NCBI GenBank assembly: GCA_903876875.1
Contig: CAIRBT010000017.1
Coordinates: 1-38,171 of the forward strand
Length of the DNA: 38,171 nucleotides
Source: an uncultured Geobacteraceae bacterium
GTDB taxonomy: Bacteria > Desulfobacterota > Desulfuromonadia > Geobacterales > Pseudopelobacteraceae
Direction of reading: 5' to 3'
Of this stretch, positions 7,709 through 16,369 are shown piece after piece. Both the position numbers and the translations under genes were made by a program. The first letter of the stretch is position 1. The number at the start of each line of letters is the position of its first letter. The notes under the pieces are model-generated. The model saw only the letters and a list, made by a program, of their open reading frames with translations, did not search any database and was not told the DNA's origin.

Positions 7709-10207
7709 ATGCCGCGAATAACCATATTCAGGAAAATAGTGGTTGTAACGCTGCTGCTCTCATTGCTGCCGCTCCTCGCCTCTTCACTGTTTCTTCTGTC
7801 AAATCTGGAAACAGTTAATAGTCATTTGACGGAAGAAATTGCCAACACCTCCGATTTACAGGCTGCCGAATCCCTTCAGATGCGTGCCCAGCATATTGCC
7901 GAGACCATCTCTGATTTTCTCCGGCAGTGTGAAGGTGACCTCCTGTTTCTCGCCAATACCAATCCGGATAAGAAAGTATTGACAAATTTCTACGTTACCC
8001 GCCGTAATGATATCTGGAAGCGTTTCGGCACCAGTGAAGAGATTCGTGAACTGCTCCCGCTCTATCGCACGCTGGCTTTTATTGACAAAAATGGCAAGGA
8101 ACGTCTGGTCATCAAAGATGGATTATTTCTCGAAAGCCGGGAGTTACGGGATGTTTCCACTCCAGCCGGAACCGAATTCAAAACGGAAGAGTATTTTCAG
8201 AGGATCAAGGCGTTACGTAAGGGGGAGATTTACGTATCTCACCTGACCGGCTACCATGTTTCAAAACAAGATCAACTTGTCGGTACCGGTGACCCCGAAA
8301 GTGCGGTGGGGGGAGCACACTACGATGGCGTTATACGCTTTGGAACTCCGCTCATCGACTCCCAGGGAAATTTCAACGGCATGGTGGTTATCTCCCTGGA
8401 TCATCGACACCTGATGGAATTTACGCAGCATGTGGATCCGGGTAAAAAGTTTTCAACGGTGTTTCCCTCCTACAAATCAGGTAACTACGCCTTTCTCTTT
8501 GATGATGAGGGGTGGATTATCACCCATCCAAAATTCTGGGATATTCGTGGTCTTGACCGGAATGGTCAACTAATAGCCCCCTACACGGCCTCCTCACGTC
8601 AAAGTGATATTGACAGTGGCCGCATTCCCTTCAATCTGGATCAGGCCGGTTTTATTCATTCAAACTATCCTCAGGTCACCTTCAAGGTGAGAAATCATCA
8701 AGCCGGGTATGTGGATATCACCAATGTTGGCGGTGCCAAGAAAGTCATGTCCTTTGCGCCAATTCCCTATAGTACGGGGGATTACAGTAAATATGGCATA
8801 TTTGGTGCCGTAACCATCGGATTTCAGGTGAACCAGTTTCATGATGCGGCTCGCAAAGGGAGTCGCCTGATCCATAGTGAGCTGAAGGAGCATAGAAGAG
8901 TCAGTGCCCTGATACTGCTGGCCACCGCACTGGTCACCGCTTTTTCTGCCTGGCTCCTCTCCCGAGGTATTACCCGTCCCTTACATCAACTGATAGAAGG
9001 TGCCAGGAATCTTGCCGAGGGAGATCTTAAAAACGGCCAGGTTACGGTCTCTTCAACGGACGAACTGGGTGAACTTGCCAATACATTCAACTTTATGGCC
9101 AATGAATTAAAAGTGCGTAAGATGAATCTGCTCACGACACTGGATGAACTACGCCGTTCGCGCCTTGAAATACTCGATGAACGAAATTTCAAAGAGAGCA
9201 TCCTTGAAAGTATCTCAAGTGCCATCGTAACCTTTTCACCGGAAGGCTATCTCACCTCCATCAATGGCACCGGTCTCTATTTCCTTGGTAATCATATTGC
9301 CGTAGCTATGCATTTCAAAGATGTTTTTTCCGGATGGAATGGTGTTGCTGAACGCACTGAACTGGCTCTGGCAACTCATACCGGCTTTGGTCGCCAGGGA
9401 ATGAAGTTTGACCGGCATCAATCCGTTTCACATTTCGATATCGGCTTCTTTCCCATCGGTAAAAATGCTGAAAAAGGTCTCACAGTCACGCTGCGTAACG
9501 AGACCGAGAAGGAAAAACTTCGGGAGGAGATGACCCGCCTTGACCGTCTGGCATCCCTGGGAAAACTTTCCGCCGGCATAGCCCACGAAGTCAGGAATCC
9601 GTTAACCGGCATTTCCCTACTGCTCGACGATCTCTATGACAACACCCCCCTTGATCCCGGCGATAAAAACATGATCAAGAAAGCCTTAATGGAGATTGAG
9701 CGGGTTGAACGACTGATTACCGCCCTTCTCAATTATTCTTCCCCGCCCCGTGCTGATTTCAGGGTTAGCGACCTGAACACCGTGATCAATGACACGATAC
9801 TTCTCATGGGGCGCCAGTGCGGGCAACAAAAAATACGCATTACCTTTATCGCCGGTGCAGTTACTCCTTTTCGTTTCGACCCTGAAAAGATCAAACAGGG
9901 CATTATCAATATCACACGGAATGCCCTTGAAGCACTCCCCCAGGGGGGAAACCTTATCTTTTCTACCGCTACGCGTGATGATTATGCGTTAATAACTATC
10001 TCCGATGATGGCCCCGGAATTGCCGAAGCCGACCTGCCTCTGATATTTGAACCGTTCTTCACCCGCAAGGGTGCGGGTACCGGCTTGGGGCTCTCCATCA
10101 CCCAACGGATTATCGAGGAGCATAACGGACAGATTCGGGTTGAAAGCTCACCGACAAGCGGAACTAAATTTATCATAGAATTACCGTTGTTACTACCACT
10201 TCAGTAA
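7709..10207 (+). CDS. Membrane sensor histidine kinase, NtrB-like
   Basis: The 832-residue protein senses an extracellular signal and phosphorylates the regulator encoded 13 bases downstream. Domains in order: membrane span about 10-31, a large periplasmic sensor of double-Cache type (about 35-395), second span about 398-420, HAMP about 420-472 (LSRGITRPLHQLIEGARNL), PAS-like domain about 493-600, HisKA with His626 in AGIAHEVRNPL, and an ATPase domain with N-box, DDGPGIAEADLP and GTGLGLSI motifs. The AHEVRNPL form of the H-box is that of NtrB/ZraS-type kinases that pair with sigma54 activators. The ligand is not predictable. The ATG at 7709 follows a modest GGAT site. Confidence 0.94.
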   Translation: MPRITIFRKIVVVTLLLSLLPLLASSLFLLSNLETVNSHLTEEIANTSDLQAAESLQMRAQHIAETISDFLRQCEGDLLFLANTNPDKKVLTNFYVTRRNDIWKRFGTSEEIRELLPLYRTLAFIDKNGKERLVIKDGLFLESRELRDVSTPAGTEFKTEEYFQRIKALRKGEIYVSHLTGYHVSKQDQLVGTGDPESAVGGAHYDGVIRFGTPLIDSQGNFNGMVVISLDHRHLMEFTQHVDPGKKFSTVFPSYKSGNYAFLFDDEGWIITHPKFWDIRGLDRNGQLIAPYTASSRQSDIDSGRIPFNLDQAGFIHSNYPQVTFKVRNHQAGYVDITNVGGAKKVMSFAPIPYSTGDYSKYGIFGAVTIGFQVNQFHDAARKGSRLIHSELKEHRRVSALILLATALVTAFSAWLLSRGITRPLHQLIEGARNLAEGDLKNGQVTVSSTDELGELANTFNFMANELKVRKMNLLTTLDELRRSRLEILDERNFKESILESISSAIVTFSPEGYLTSINGTGLYFLGNHIAVAMHFKDVFSGWNGVAERTELALATHTGFGRQGMKFDRHQSVSHFDIGFFPIGKNAEKGLTVTLRNETEKEKLREEMTRLDRLASLGKLSAGIAHEVRNPLTGISLLLDDLYDNTPLDPGDKNMIKKALMEIERVERLITALLNYSSPPRADFRVSDLNTVINDTILLMGRQCGQQKIRITFIAGAVTPFRFDPEKIKQGIINITRNALEALPQGGNLIFSTATRDDYALITISDDGPGIAEADLPLIFEPFFTRKGAGTGLGLSITQRIIEEHNGQIRVESSPTSGTKFIIELPLLLPLQ

Positions 10208-10220
10208 CGGATCGAATGCC

Positions 10221-11594
10221 ATGGAACGAATACTTATTATTGATGATGAAACCTTTATTTGTGAGAATGTTGAACGTATTCTGATCGACGAAGGGTACGA
10301 GGTATGCAGTGCAGCTTCCGGAAGTGAGGCGAAACAGCAGGTGCAGACCAATGACATCGATCTGGTACTGCTTGACCTTAACCTGGGAATGGAAAACGGC
10401 ATTGATGTGCTCAAGGAACTTCGGGAAATAGAGCCCGAATTACTGGTCATTATTATTACCGGCTACGGCTCCGTAGAAAGCGCCGTTGATTCCCTCAAAC
10501 TCGGTGCCTATCATTACATGAAAAAGCCATTTAAGGCTGACGCGTTACGTGTTATTGTTAAACTTGCACTTGAGACTCAGACCCTTAAAAGAGAAGTTCG
10601 CAACCTGAAACGCTCGGACAGTTATCTGGCTTGTCAGTTCCCTATGATCGGTGCCAGCACCATCTTCACGGAAATGGTAGCCATGGTACGTGAAATTGCC
10701 CGAATCCCCTCCACGGCACTGATTACCGGTGAATCGGGCACCGGCAAGGAGTTGGTAGCCCGGGCTATCCACAACCTCTCGACCCGGAACGCAGCACCCT
10801 TTGTTGCCATCAACTGTGCGTCACTCCCCTCCACGCTCCTGGAAAGTGAGCTCTTTGGCCATGAAAAAGGCGCTTTCACCAACGCCACCAGCAGAAAAAC
10901 CGGGTTATTTGAAGAGGCCCACAAGGGCACCATTTTTTTGGATGAAATCGGTGAGATGGAAATGGCAATGCAGGTTAAACTGCTCCGTGTCCTTCAGGAA
11001 CGCACCATTCGCCGGGTGGGAGGGGTAAAGGATTCCGCCATTGATGTGCGTATTATAGCCGCAACAAACAGGAATTTACCGGAGCGCATAGCCAAAGGTA
11101 CCTTCAGGGAAGATCTTTATTACCGTCTCAACGTTTTTCCCATCCATGTGCCAACCCTCAAGGAGCGGAGTGAGGATATCCCGGGACTGGCTTCATTCTT
11201 CCTCGATACGTTCAGTAGTGCCTTTGGCCGTGATTTTCGGCGCATTTCACCGGAAGCGGCCGAATTCATGATCAGTTATGGGTGGCCCGGCAATATCAGG
11301 GAGTTGCGAAATGTTATAGAGCGTATCTGTATCATGCATCAGGGACCAACTCTGTTACCCCAATATTTGCCCCTGGAAATCAGAAACTGTTCCCGCCCCC
11401 CTACCCCGGCGGTTTCAGATACCGATGGTGCGCCCACCGAAGAAGCGGGTCTTGAAGAGCAGGTTATTGCATTTGAACGGGCCCTCATTCGTCAAGCCTT
11501 GAAGAACTCCGGCGGAAATGTTCTCCAAACGGCAACGGCATTGAAAATACCCCGTGGCACCCTGCGTTATAAAATGGAAAAGTACGATCTCTAA
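10221..11594 (+). CDS. Sigma54-dependent response regulator (NtrC type)
   Basis: The 457-residue activator has a receiver domain (1-120; acidic pair Asp8-Asp9, phospho-acceptor Asp52, Lys in MKKPF), an AAA+ domain (about 140-385) with Walker A GESGTGKE (170-177) and Walker B TIFLDEIGEM, and a C-terminal Fis-type helix-turn-helix (IRQALKNSGGNVLQTATALKIPRGTLRYKM). It should remodel sigma54-RNA polymerase at unknown target promoters once phosphorylated by the adjacent kinase. The sigma54-contact loop reads GAFTNA (217-222) in place of the canonical GAFTGA, with the Thr and Phe needed for sigma54 contact kept. Gene spacing indicates an operon with the kinase. Confidence 0.95.
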   Translation: MERILIIDDETFICENVERILIDEGYEVCSAASGSEAKQQVQTNDIDLVLLDLNLGMENGIDVLKELREIEPELLVIIITGYGSVESAVDSLKLGAYHYMKKPFKADALRVIVKLALETQTLKREVRNLKRSDSYLACQFPMIGASTIFTEMVAMVREIARIPSTALITGESGTGKELVARAIHNLSTRNAAPFVAINCASLPSTLLESELFGHEKGAFTNATSRKTGLFEEAHKGTIFLDEIGEMEMAMQVKLLRVLQERTIRRVGGVKDSAIDVRIIAATNRNLPERIAKGTFREDLYYRLNVFPIHVPTLKERSEDIPGLASFFLDTFSSAFGRDFRRISPEAAEFMISYGWPGNIRELRNVIERICIMHQGPTLLPQYLPLEIRNCSRPPTPAVSDTDGAPTEEAGLEEQVIAFERALIRQALKNSGGNVLQTATALKIPRGTLRYKMEKYDL

Positions 11595-11621
11595 CGACCA
11601 TACAAGAAGGAACCAGCAGCC

Positions 11622-12449
11622 ATGGCAGAAAAATATGATATTCGTCCCGAGCAATCGGTAGAACTGCTGAAAGAGCTCCACATTCTCACCCGTGAGGGCA
11701 AACTGAATCAGGACAGCCGTCGCAAACTGAAACAGATTTACCACCTGTATCAGTTTATCGAACCGCTGCTTAGAGAGCTGCAAAAAGACCATACCGCTCT
11801 TTCACTGGTTGACCATGGTGCGGGTAAGTCCTATCTTGGCTTTATTCTCTACGATCTATTTTTTAAATCACAGCTCAACGGGTCACGTATTTTTGGGGTG
11901 GAAACCCGTGATGAACTGGTGCTGAAGTCACGACAGCTCGCCGATAGATTTGGCTTTACTGGCATGGAGTTCCTCACTCTGTCCGTTGCCGCTTCGGCCG
12001 ATTCCCGGCGAATTCCGGAGAACGTCGACATGGTAACGGCACTGCACGCCTGTGATACCGCAACCGACGATGCCATTCATTTTGCTCTCAAGAAAAATGC
12101 CCGGTATATTGTGCTGATTCCCTGCTGTCAGGCGGAGGTTGCAACGCTATTACGCAAGAACAAGGGAAAATCGATGGCGCAGAATGCCTTGACAGAATTA
12201 TGGCGCCACGGCATCCATACCCGGGAATTCGGCAGCCATATTACCAATGTACTCCGCTGCCTTGAGTTGGAAGCCCATGGCTACCAGGTGACCGTCACGG
12301 AATTGGTGGGATGGGAGCACTCCATGAAAAATGAATTGATTATCGCCTGTCACAGGGATTTACCGCGCAGGAGACCTGCTGAACGGCTCCAGGAGATTGT
12401 CAGCACGCTTGGCTTAGAAGAGTTATCAGAGCGGTTTCAGGTACGTTGA
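11622..12449 (+). CDS. Class I SAM-dependent methyltransferase-like protein
   Basis: The 275-residue protein has the Methyltransf_32 type pattern. A helical N-terminus (QDSRRKLKQIYHLYQFIEPLL) leads to the SAM motif SLVDHGAGKSYLGFILYDLF. Then come FGVETRDELVLKSRQLADRFGF (acidic loop region), VDMVTALHACDTATDDAIHFAL and YIVLIPCCQAEVATLL. The DxGAGKG-like motif and the ALHACDxATD and PCCQ motifs are shared with a family whose substrates are poorly known; some relatives act on RNA or protein. It starts 27 bases after the response regulator with AAGGAA upstream, so it may be transcribed with it, but no functional link is evident. Confidence 0.8.
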   Translation: MAEKYDIRPEQSVELLKELHILTREGKLNQDSRRKLKQIYHLYQFIEPLLRELQKDHTALSLVDHGAGKSYLGFILYDLFFKSQLNGSRIFGVETRDELVLKSRQLADRFGFTGMEFLTLSVAASADSRRIPENVDMVTALHACDTATDDAIHFALKKNARYIVLIPCCQAEVATLLRKNKGKSMAQNALTELWRHGIHTREFGSHITNVLRCLELEAHGYQVTVTELVGWEHSMKNELIIACHRDLPRRRPAERLQEIVSTLGLEELSERFQVR

Positions 12450-12482
12450 GGTACCTATAACAGAGGAGAGAGGAGAAGAGAT

Positions 12483-13028
12483 ATGGCAAACGTTCTTGTG
12501 CCATTGGCACACGGTTTTGAGGAAATTGAAGCGGTCACTATTATTGACGTTCTTCGGAGGGCAGATATTGGCGTAACCGTAGCCGGCCTGACAGAGGGGG
12601 CAATAATCGGTGCCCATGGTGTGGCCATCGTACCAGATGTCCTGCTGTCAACCGTTTCAACAGAATCATTCGACATGATTGTACTACCGGGGGGGCAACC
12701 GGGTACGGATAATTTAGGTAAAGAGCAAAAAGTCCACCAATTATTGGGGGAGTTTGCCGCAGAGGGGAAATTTATCTGCGCCATCTGTGCCGCCCCCATC
12801 GTCCTTGGTGCGGCAGGATTATTACAGGGGAAAAAAGCAACCTGCTACCCGGCCTATCGTGACCACCTGAAGGGTGGAAATTACCTTGAAACGCCGGTTG
12901 TGGTCGATCATCGACTTATCACCGGTAGTGGCCCGGCAGCCGCCATGAGGTTTGGTCTTGAACTGGTGGCACAGTTGGTACGTCAGCAGGTAGCTGATGA
13001 TGTAGCCCAGGCCCTGCTGGTTCCCTGA
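12483..13028 (+). CDS. DJ-1/PfpI family protein (YajL-like)
   Basis: This 181-residue cytosolic protein has the DJ-1 fold motifs: VLVPLAHGFEEIEAVTIIDVLRRA, with the Glu of GFEEIE that pairs with the active cysteine; DMIVLPGGQPGTDNL; and the nucleophile elbow FICAICAAP, with Cys102 as the nucleophile. A second Cys at 99 is nearby. The closing pattern VDHRLITGSGPAAAMRFGLELV is also typical. Family members protect against thiol oxidation and have been described as deglycases or glyoxalases; the exact activity is disputed. A purine-rich site (GAGGAGAGAGGAG) precedes the ATG. The gene is the last of its strand run and is followed by a terminator-like stem. Confidence 0.93.
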   Translation: MANVLVPLAHGFEEIEAVTIIDVLRRADIGVTVAGLTEGAIIGAHGVAIVPDVLLSTVSTESFDMIVLPGGQPGTDNLGKEQKVHQLLGEFAAEGKFICAICAAPIVLGAAGLLQGKKATCYPAYRDHLKGGNYLETPVVVDHRLITGSGPAAAMRFGLELVAQLVRQQVADDVAQALLVP

Positions 13029-13042
13029 TCTGAATTATATCC

Positions 13043-13122
13043 ACCACCGTGCCGGGACGAACTTAGATTGCCCGAGGAGCTTGTCGGACTTAGCAAGTCC
13101 TACAGACTCCTGGCACGGTGGT
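13043..13122. terminator. Long stem-loop between convergent genes, probable bidirectional terminator
   Basis: ACCACCGTGCC (13043-13053) pairs perfectly with GGCACGGTGGT (13112-13122). It lies between the DJ-1 gene (plus) and ppk1 (minus). The 58-base loop contains a second hairpin (13075-13111) that belongs to the TGTCGGACTT repeat family. The downstream T-tract on the plus strand is short (13135-13139), so efficient termination is inferred. Confidence 0.55.
13075..13111. repeat. Collapsed copy of the TGTCGGACTT inverted-repeat element
   Basis: The 37-base hairpin pairs AGGAG with CTCCT, TGT with ACA and GGACTT with AAGTCC. Its left half (AGGAG-ct-TGTCGGACTTAG) matches the left end of the 168-base element at 23679-23846, and its right half matches that element's right end with three changes. 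It therefore looks like an element reduced to its two ends, placed directly against the right arm of the terminator stem. Confidence 0.65.
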
Positions 13123-13137
13123 ACTGTGTGGGTATTT

Positions 13138-15366
13138 TTATTTGCTTTTCTTTTTCTTCAGCTTGAGTGACTCCTTCAGCCGCCGGGATGCCCGTGCGAT
13201 GAGCAGGCTGTGGCTCCCGTCGCCGCCAGTCATTCTCTGCGTATACACCCCGTCAGATCCCATATCCCAGGCTGAACGCTGATCAGCCAACTGGGTGTCA
13301 AGCAGAGTCCGGAGTTCGCGGGTTAAATTGGCTGGAAGCACCGGACACATAACCTCAACACGGGCTTCGAGATTACGCTTCATGGCATCGGCTGAAGCGA
13401 TGAAATACTCCTCTGCCCCGCCGTTCCGGAAATAATAAATGCGGGAATGTTCCAGAAAACGCCCCACAACACTGATTACCCTGATGGTATCTGACAGCCC
13501 GGCAATGCCGGGACGCAAGCGACAGGTATCCCGAACGATCAGGTCTATGGCAACACCGGCCATGGAGGCATGATAGAGTGCCCGGATAACATCACCGTCT
13601 TCAAGGGCGTTTATTTTAAACTGAATAACACCGCCACCGTCATTTACCTGAAGCATAGTCTCCCGCTCGATCTTCTCAAGCAGCGCTTTCTTCAGTGAGC
13701 GAGGTGCGATGGCAAGTCGGGAATATTTCCTTTTAAGCATGAAACCGGTGGTCAGAAAATTAAATAATTCGGTCACATCCTCGGCAATTTCCCGGTCGTT
13801 GGTCAGCAACCCCACATCGGAGTAGAGCCGGGCAGTGTCCGCATGGTAATTACCGGTACCGATATGAAGATACCGCTGTAGTCCGCTATAATCCTGCCGC
13901 ACCACCATGATGATCTTACAGTGGGTCTTGAAGCCGATGACACCATAGGTTACGTGGATGCCTGCCTCTTCCATCCGTTCGGCCAGACTGATGTTTGTCG
14001 CCTCGTCAAAACGGGCTTTCAGTTCAACCACAACGGCAACCTGTTTCCCGTTGTGAGCAGCCAGAATAAGGGCATCAATAATCCTGCTCTGACGGGTGGT
14101 CCGGTAGAGGGTCATCTTGATCCCCCGCACCTTGGGGTCGGTGGCCGCCTCCCGCAAAAATCGCTCCACCGAAGTGGAAAAGGATTCATAGGGGTGCTGG
14201 AGCAGAATGGAGCCGGCGTCCCGGATAACGTGGAAAATATTTCGCTGGGTCTGTAACTGGGGATGGTCAATCGGATGATGGGGCGCATCGTGAAGTCGGG
14301 GATAATCGAGCAACGTGAGCTCAAACAGATCCCGCATGGCGAGCATACCGGGCACTTCAAAGACATCGGTCGCCTCGTCCAGTTCCAATTCGGCAGCCAG
14401 ACGGCCACGATGGACCGGATCCATGCCAGAGCCGGTTTCCAGCCGCACAATCGGTGCAAACTTCCGTTCCTTCAGCTCCGATTCGATCATGGAGAGCAGA
14501 TCATCGGCCTCCTCTTCATCCTTTTCCGTATTGGCATTCCTGGTTACCCTGAACAGCTCGCAGGAAACCACCTCCATACCGGGAAAAAGCATGTCGAGAT
14601 TATTCATCATAACATCCTCAAGCCGGATGAAATGATCTCCTTTGCCGACCCTGATAAAACGGGGCGTTCCGGCATTGACGGGAACTTTGATCCGTACCAA
14701 GGAAACCTGTTTTGTCTTTGGATACTTCAGAGCCACCAGCAGATTGAGAGAAAGATTAGAAATAAAAGGGAACGGATGGGCCGGATCGATGGATTGGGGG
14801 GTTAACAGCGGAAAGATGTTGGCATAATAAAAATCACGAAGCAATTTTTTCTCTTTCGCAGTAAGTTCTGCGTACTGCTCAAGGAGTACATTCTTGTCCT
14901 CAAGTAGCTGGAGTATGTTCTGCAGGAGCTGCTCTTTATCCGCTTCAAGGGAGCGAACCTCCTGATAGCATTCGGACACCTGCTGGCGGGCGGTTCGCCC
15001 ATCCAGCGTCAACTCACGCACTCCGGCACCAATCTGCTGTTTTAAGCCGCCAATCCGTTTCATGAAAAATTCATCAAGATTACTGCTGACAATGGCGATG
15101 AATTTGAGACGCTCCAGCAGCGGTGTCCGCTCATCGGCCGCTTCATGAAGAACCCGCCGATTGAAAGAGAGCCAAGTTAATTCACGGTTGAGAAACCACT
15201 GACTATCGTGGAGATCGAACTGTTCAGTAGCCGCCGGGGCGGCACCCTCGCCAGCCGGTACTGGAGGTGAATGACTTGGAGAAACGTCCGACAAAAGGAG
15301 GGATGGGGAAGCAGTGTTTTTTGATTCAGTTAAACAATGAGTTTTTTTAGTGGCTGCAGTTGCCAT
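13138..15366 (-). CDS. ppk1: Polyphosphate kinase 1
   Basis: This enzyme reversibly polymerises the terminal phosphate of ATP into polyphosphate. The 742-residue protein has an N-terminal domain (SQWFLNRELTWLSFNRRVL, then SSNLDEFFMKRIGGLK), a head domain, and two phospholipase D-like catalytic domains. The autophosphorylated histidine is His482 in GFKTHCKI and the second catalytic histidine is His640 in FLEHSRIYYF. ARFDEATNISLAERMEEAG is typical. About 50 residues before the first domain are Ala, Ser, Pro and Thr-rich and probably disordered; the C-terminus ends in a Lys-rich tail. GGGAGGGG lies just before the ATG. No exopolyphosphatase gene is adjacent. Confidence 0.96.
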   Translation of the reverse strand: MATAATKKTHCLTESKNTASPSLLLSDVSPSHSPPVPAGEGAAPAATEQFDLHDSQWFLNRELTWLSFNRRVLHEAADERTPLLERLKFIAIVSSNLDEFFMKRIGGLKQQIGAGVRELTLDGRTARQQVSECYQEVRSLEADKEQLLQNILQLLEDKNVLLEQYAELTAKEKKLLRDFYYANIFPLLTPQSIDPAHPFPFISNLSLNLLVALKYPKTKQVSLVRIKVPVNAGTPRFIRVGKGDHFIRLEDVMMNNLDMLFPGMEVVSCELFRVTRNANTEKDEEEADDLLSMIESELKERKFAPIVRLETGSGMDPVHRGRLAAELELDEATDVFEVPGMLAMRDLFELTLLDYPRLHDAPHHPIDHPQLQTQRNIFHVIRDAGSILLQHPYESFSTSVERFLREAATDPKVRGIKMTLYRTTRQSRIIDALILAAHNGKQVAVVVELKARFDEATNISLAERMEEAGIHVTYGVIGFKTHCKIIMVVRQDYSGLQRYLHIGTGNYHADTARLYSDVGLLTNDREIAEDVTELFNFLTTGFMLKRKYSRLAIAPRSLKKALLEKIERETMLQVNDGGGVIQFKINALEDGDVIRALYHASMAGVAIDLIVRDTCRLRPGIAGLSDTIRVISVVGRFLEHSRIYYFRNGGAEEYFIASADAMKRNLEARVEVMCPVLPANLTRELRTLLDTQLADQRSAWDMGSDGVYTQRMTGGDGSHSLLIARASRRLKESLKLKKKKSK

Positions 15367-15395
15367 AACCCCTCCCTCAACAGTAATGGAGTTCT

Positions 15396-15424
15396 ATTCT
15401 ACTCCGTTTCAGATAGGGGGGCAA
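15396..15424 (-). promoter_or_regulatory. Probable ppk1 promoter
   Basis: On the minus strand TTGCCC (15419-15424), a 17-base spacer and TAGAAT (15396-15401, 5 of 6 matches) lie about 30 bases before the ppk1 start and downstream of the terminator of the preceding gene. Confidence 0.45.
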
Positions 15425-15449
15425 TCGGGAAAAAGGCGGTAATAATGAA

Positions 15450-15479
15450 AGCGGGTCAGGCTGACTGGCCTGACCCGCT
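15450..15479 (-). terminator. Stem-loop terminator of the exported-protein gene
   Basis: A perfect 12-bp stem (15450-15461 with 15468-15479, arm GCGGGTCAGGC plus one A-T pair) has a 6-base loop. It starts 9 bases after the stop of the minus-strand gene at 15488. On that strand it is followed by TTTCATTATT, so it fits an intrinsic terminator that separates this gene from ppk1. Confidence 0.75.
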
Positions 15480-15487
15480 GAGAGGGA

Positions 15488-16204
15488 TTAAAATTTGCAG
15501 GTTACTCCGGCAAGCAGTCTGAAATCTTCTGATTCAGAAGTGAGCCCAACACGTCCACCCAGATCAACATCAAGATGCTCCATAACTTCATAGACAAAAC
15601 CGGCACCCAGCAGAGCCGTGGGGCTTCCTTTGGAAGTTGTGCTCAGCACAACTTCACCAACCGTTTTCAGCTCTTTGGAAACTTCCATACGACCGGCTAC
15701 GGAGGCATCTACCTGACGGTAAGGATTTTCGCGGGTTGACTGATATTTGAAGGAGAGGTTGCCGTCAACAGCAAGATGTTTATTGAGTTCCAAGGTTGCA
15801 ATTCCGATAACACCACCACCCAAAGCACCATCTCCGAGGGGGCCTGCTGGCAGAACTAAAAACGGTTTAACAGCAACGGATAATTTATCAACAGTTTTGG
15901 CATTCCACTTAAAACCGAGGGTGATATCACTCAACCCAGTTACACTCGACTCCTCACCACCTGAAACTGTTTTCAAGGGAGCAGCAATAAAAGTATCAAT
16001 GTTTTTGCAGACACCGACGGTCATGGTCTCCTGAATTACCGCTTCCTGTACGGATGATTTTTTCCCGAACTCCACAACAGTTTCAGCCTCATGCTTAATC
16101 GGCTCTACGGTTTGTGCGGAATCGGTAATCAGCGGATGACCGGCAAACGCGGCTACCGGAGCCAGACAGCAGACAACAATCAGTGGAAGCAGAATTTTTT
16201 TCAT
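15488..16204 (-). CDS. Exported beta-rich protein, probable outer-membrane barrel
   Basis: The 238-residue product opens with a clear signal peptide (MKKILLPLIVVCCLAPVAAFA, cleavage probably after AFA). The mature part has repeated alternating segments, for example ITLGFKWNAKT, LSVAVKPFLVLPAG, ATLELNKHLAVDGNLSFKY, VAGRMEVSKELKTVGEVVLS and LDVDLGGRVGLTS. It ends in Phe, as expected of an outer-membrane barrel substrate of the BAM complex. The layout resembles the phenol-degradation MetA/transporter-like barrel group, but I cannot name a function. GGAGGAAT precedes the ATG by 8 bases. It has its own promoter and terminator, so it is probably a single-gene unit. Confidence 0.8.
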   Translation of the reverse strand: MKKILLPLIVVCCLAPVAAFAGHPLITDSAQTVEPIKHEAETVVEFGKKSSVQEAVIQETMTVGVCKNIDTFIAAPLKTVSGGEESSVTGLSDITLGFKWNAKTVDKLSVAVKPFLVLPAGPLGDGALGGGVIGIATLELNKHLAVDGNLSFKYQSTRENPYRQVDASVAGRMEVSKELKTVGEVVLSTTSKGSPTALLGAGFVYEVMEHLDVDLGGRVGLTSESEDFRLLAGVTCKF

Positions 16205-16245
16205 GTGTGTTATTCCTCCAGAGCATTAAATTATTTACATACGAA

Positions 16246-16274
16246 CATATATCACACATTGGACGTAATTACAA
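16246..16274 (-). promoter_or_regulatory. Possible promoter of the exported beta-rich protein gene
   Basis: On the minus strand TTGTAA (16269-16274), a 17-base spacer and TATATG (16246-16251) precede the ribosome binding site by about 25 bases. Each box matches 4 of 6 consensus bases. Confidence 0.35.
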
Positions 16275-16369
16275 TATTACCGATAAAGTCCTTCGGATTT
16301 GTGTCAACGATCTCAGTAGTTACATCATCACATTTGCATCAACAGCACAACCTGTGATACACCGATGCC

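Noticed and set aside
14263-14805. A 180-codon plus-strand frame inside ppk1.
   Set aside because: It is antisense to conserved PPK1 sequence, with no recognisable motif or start context.
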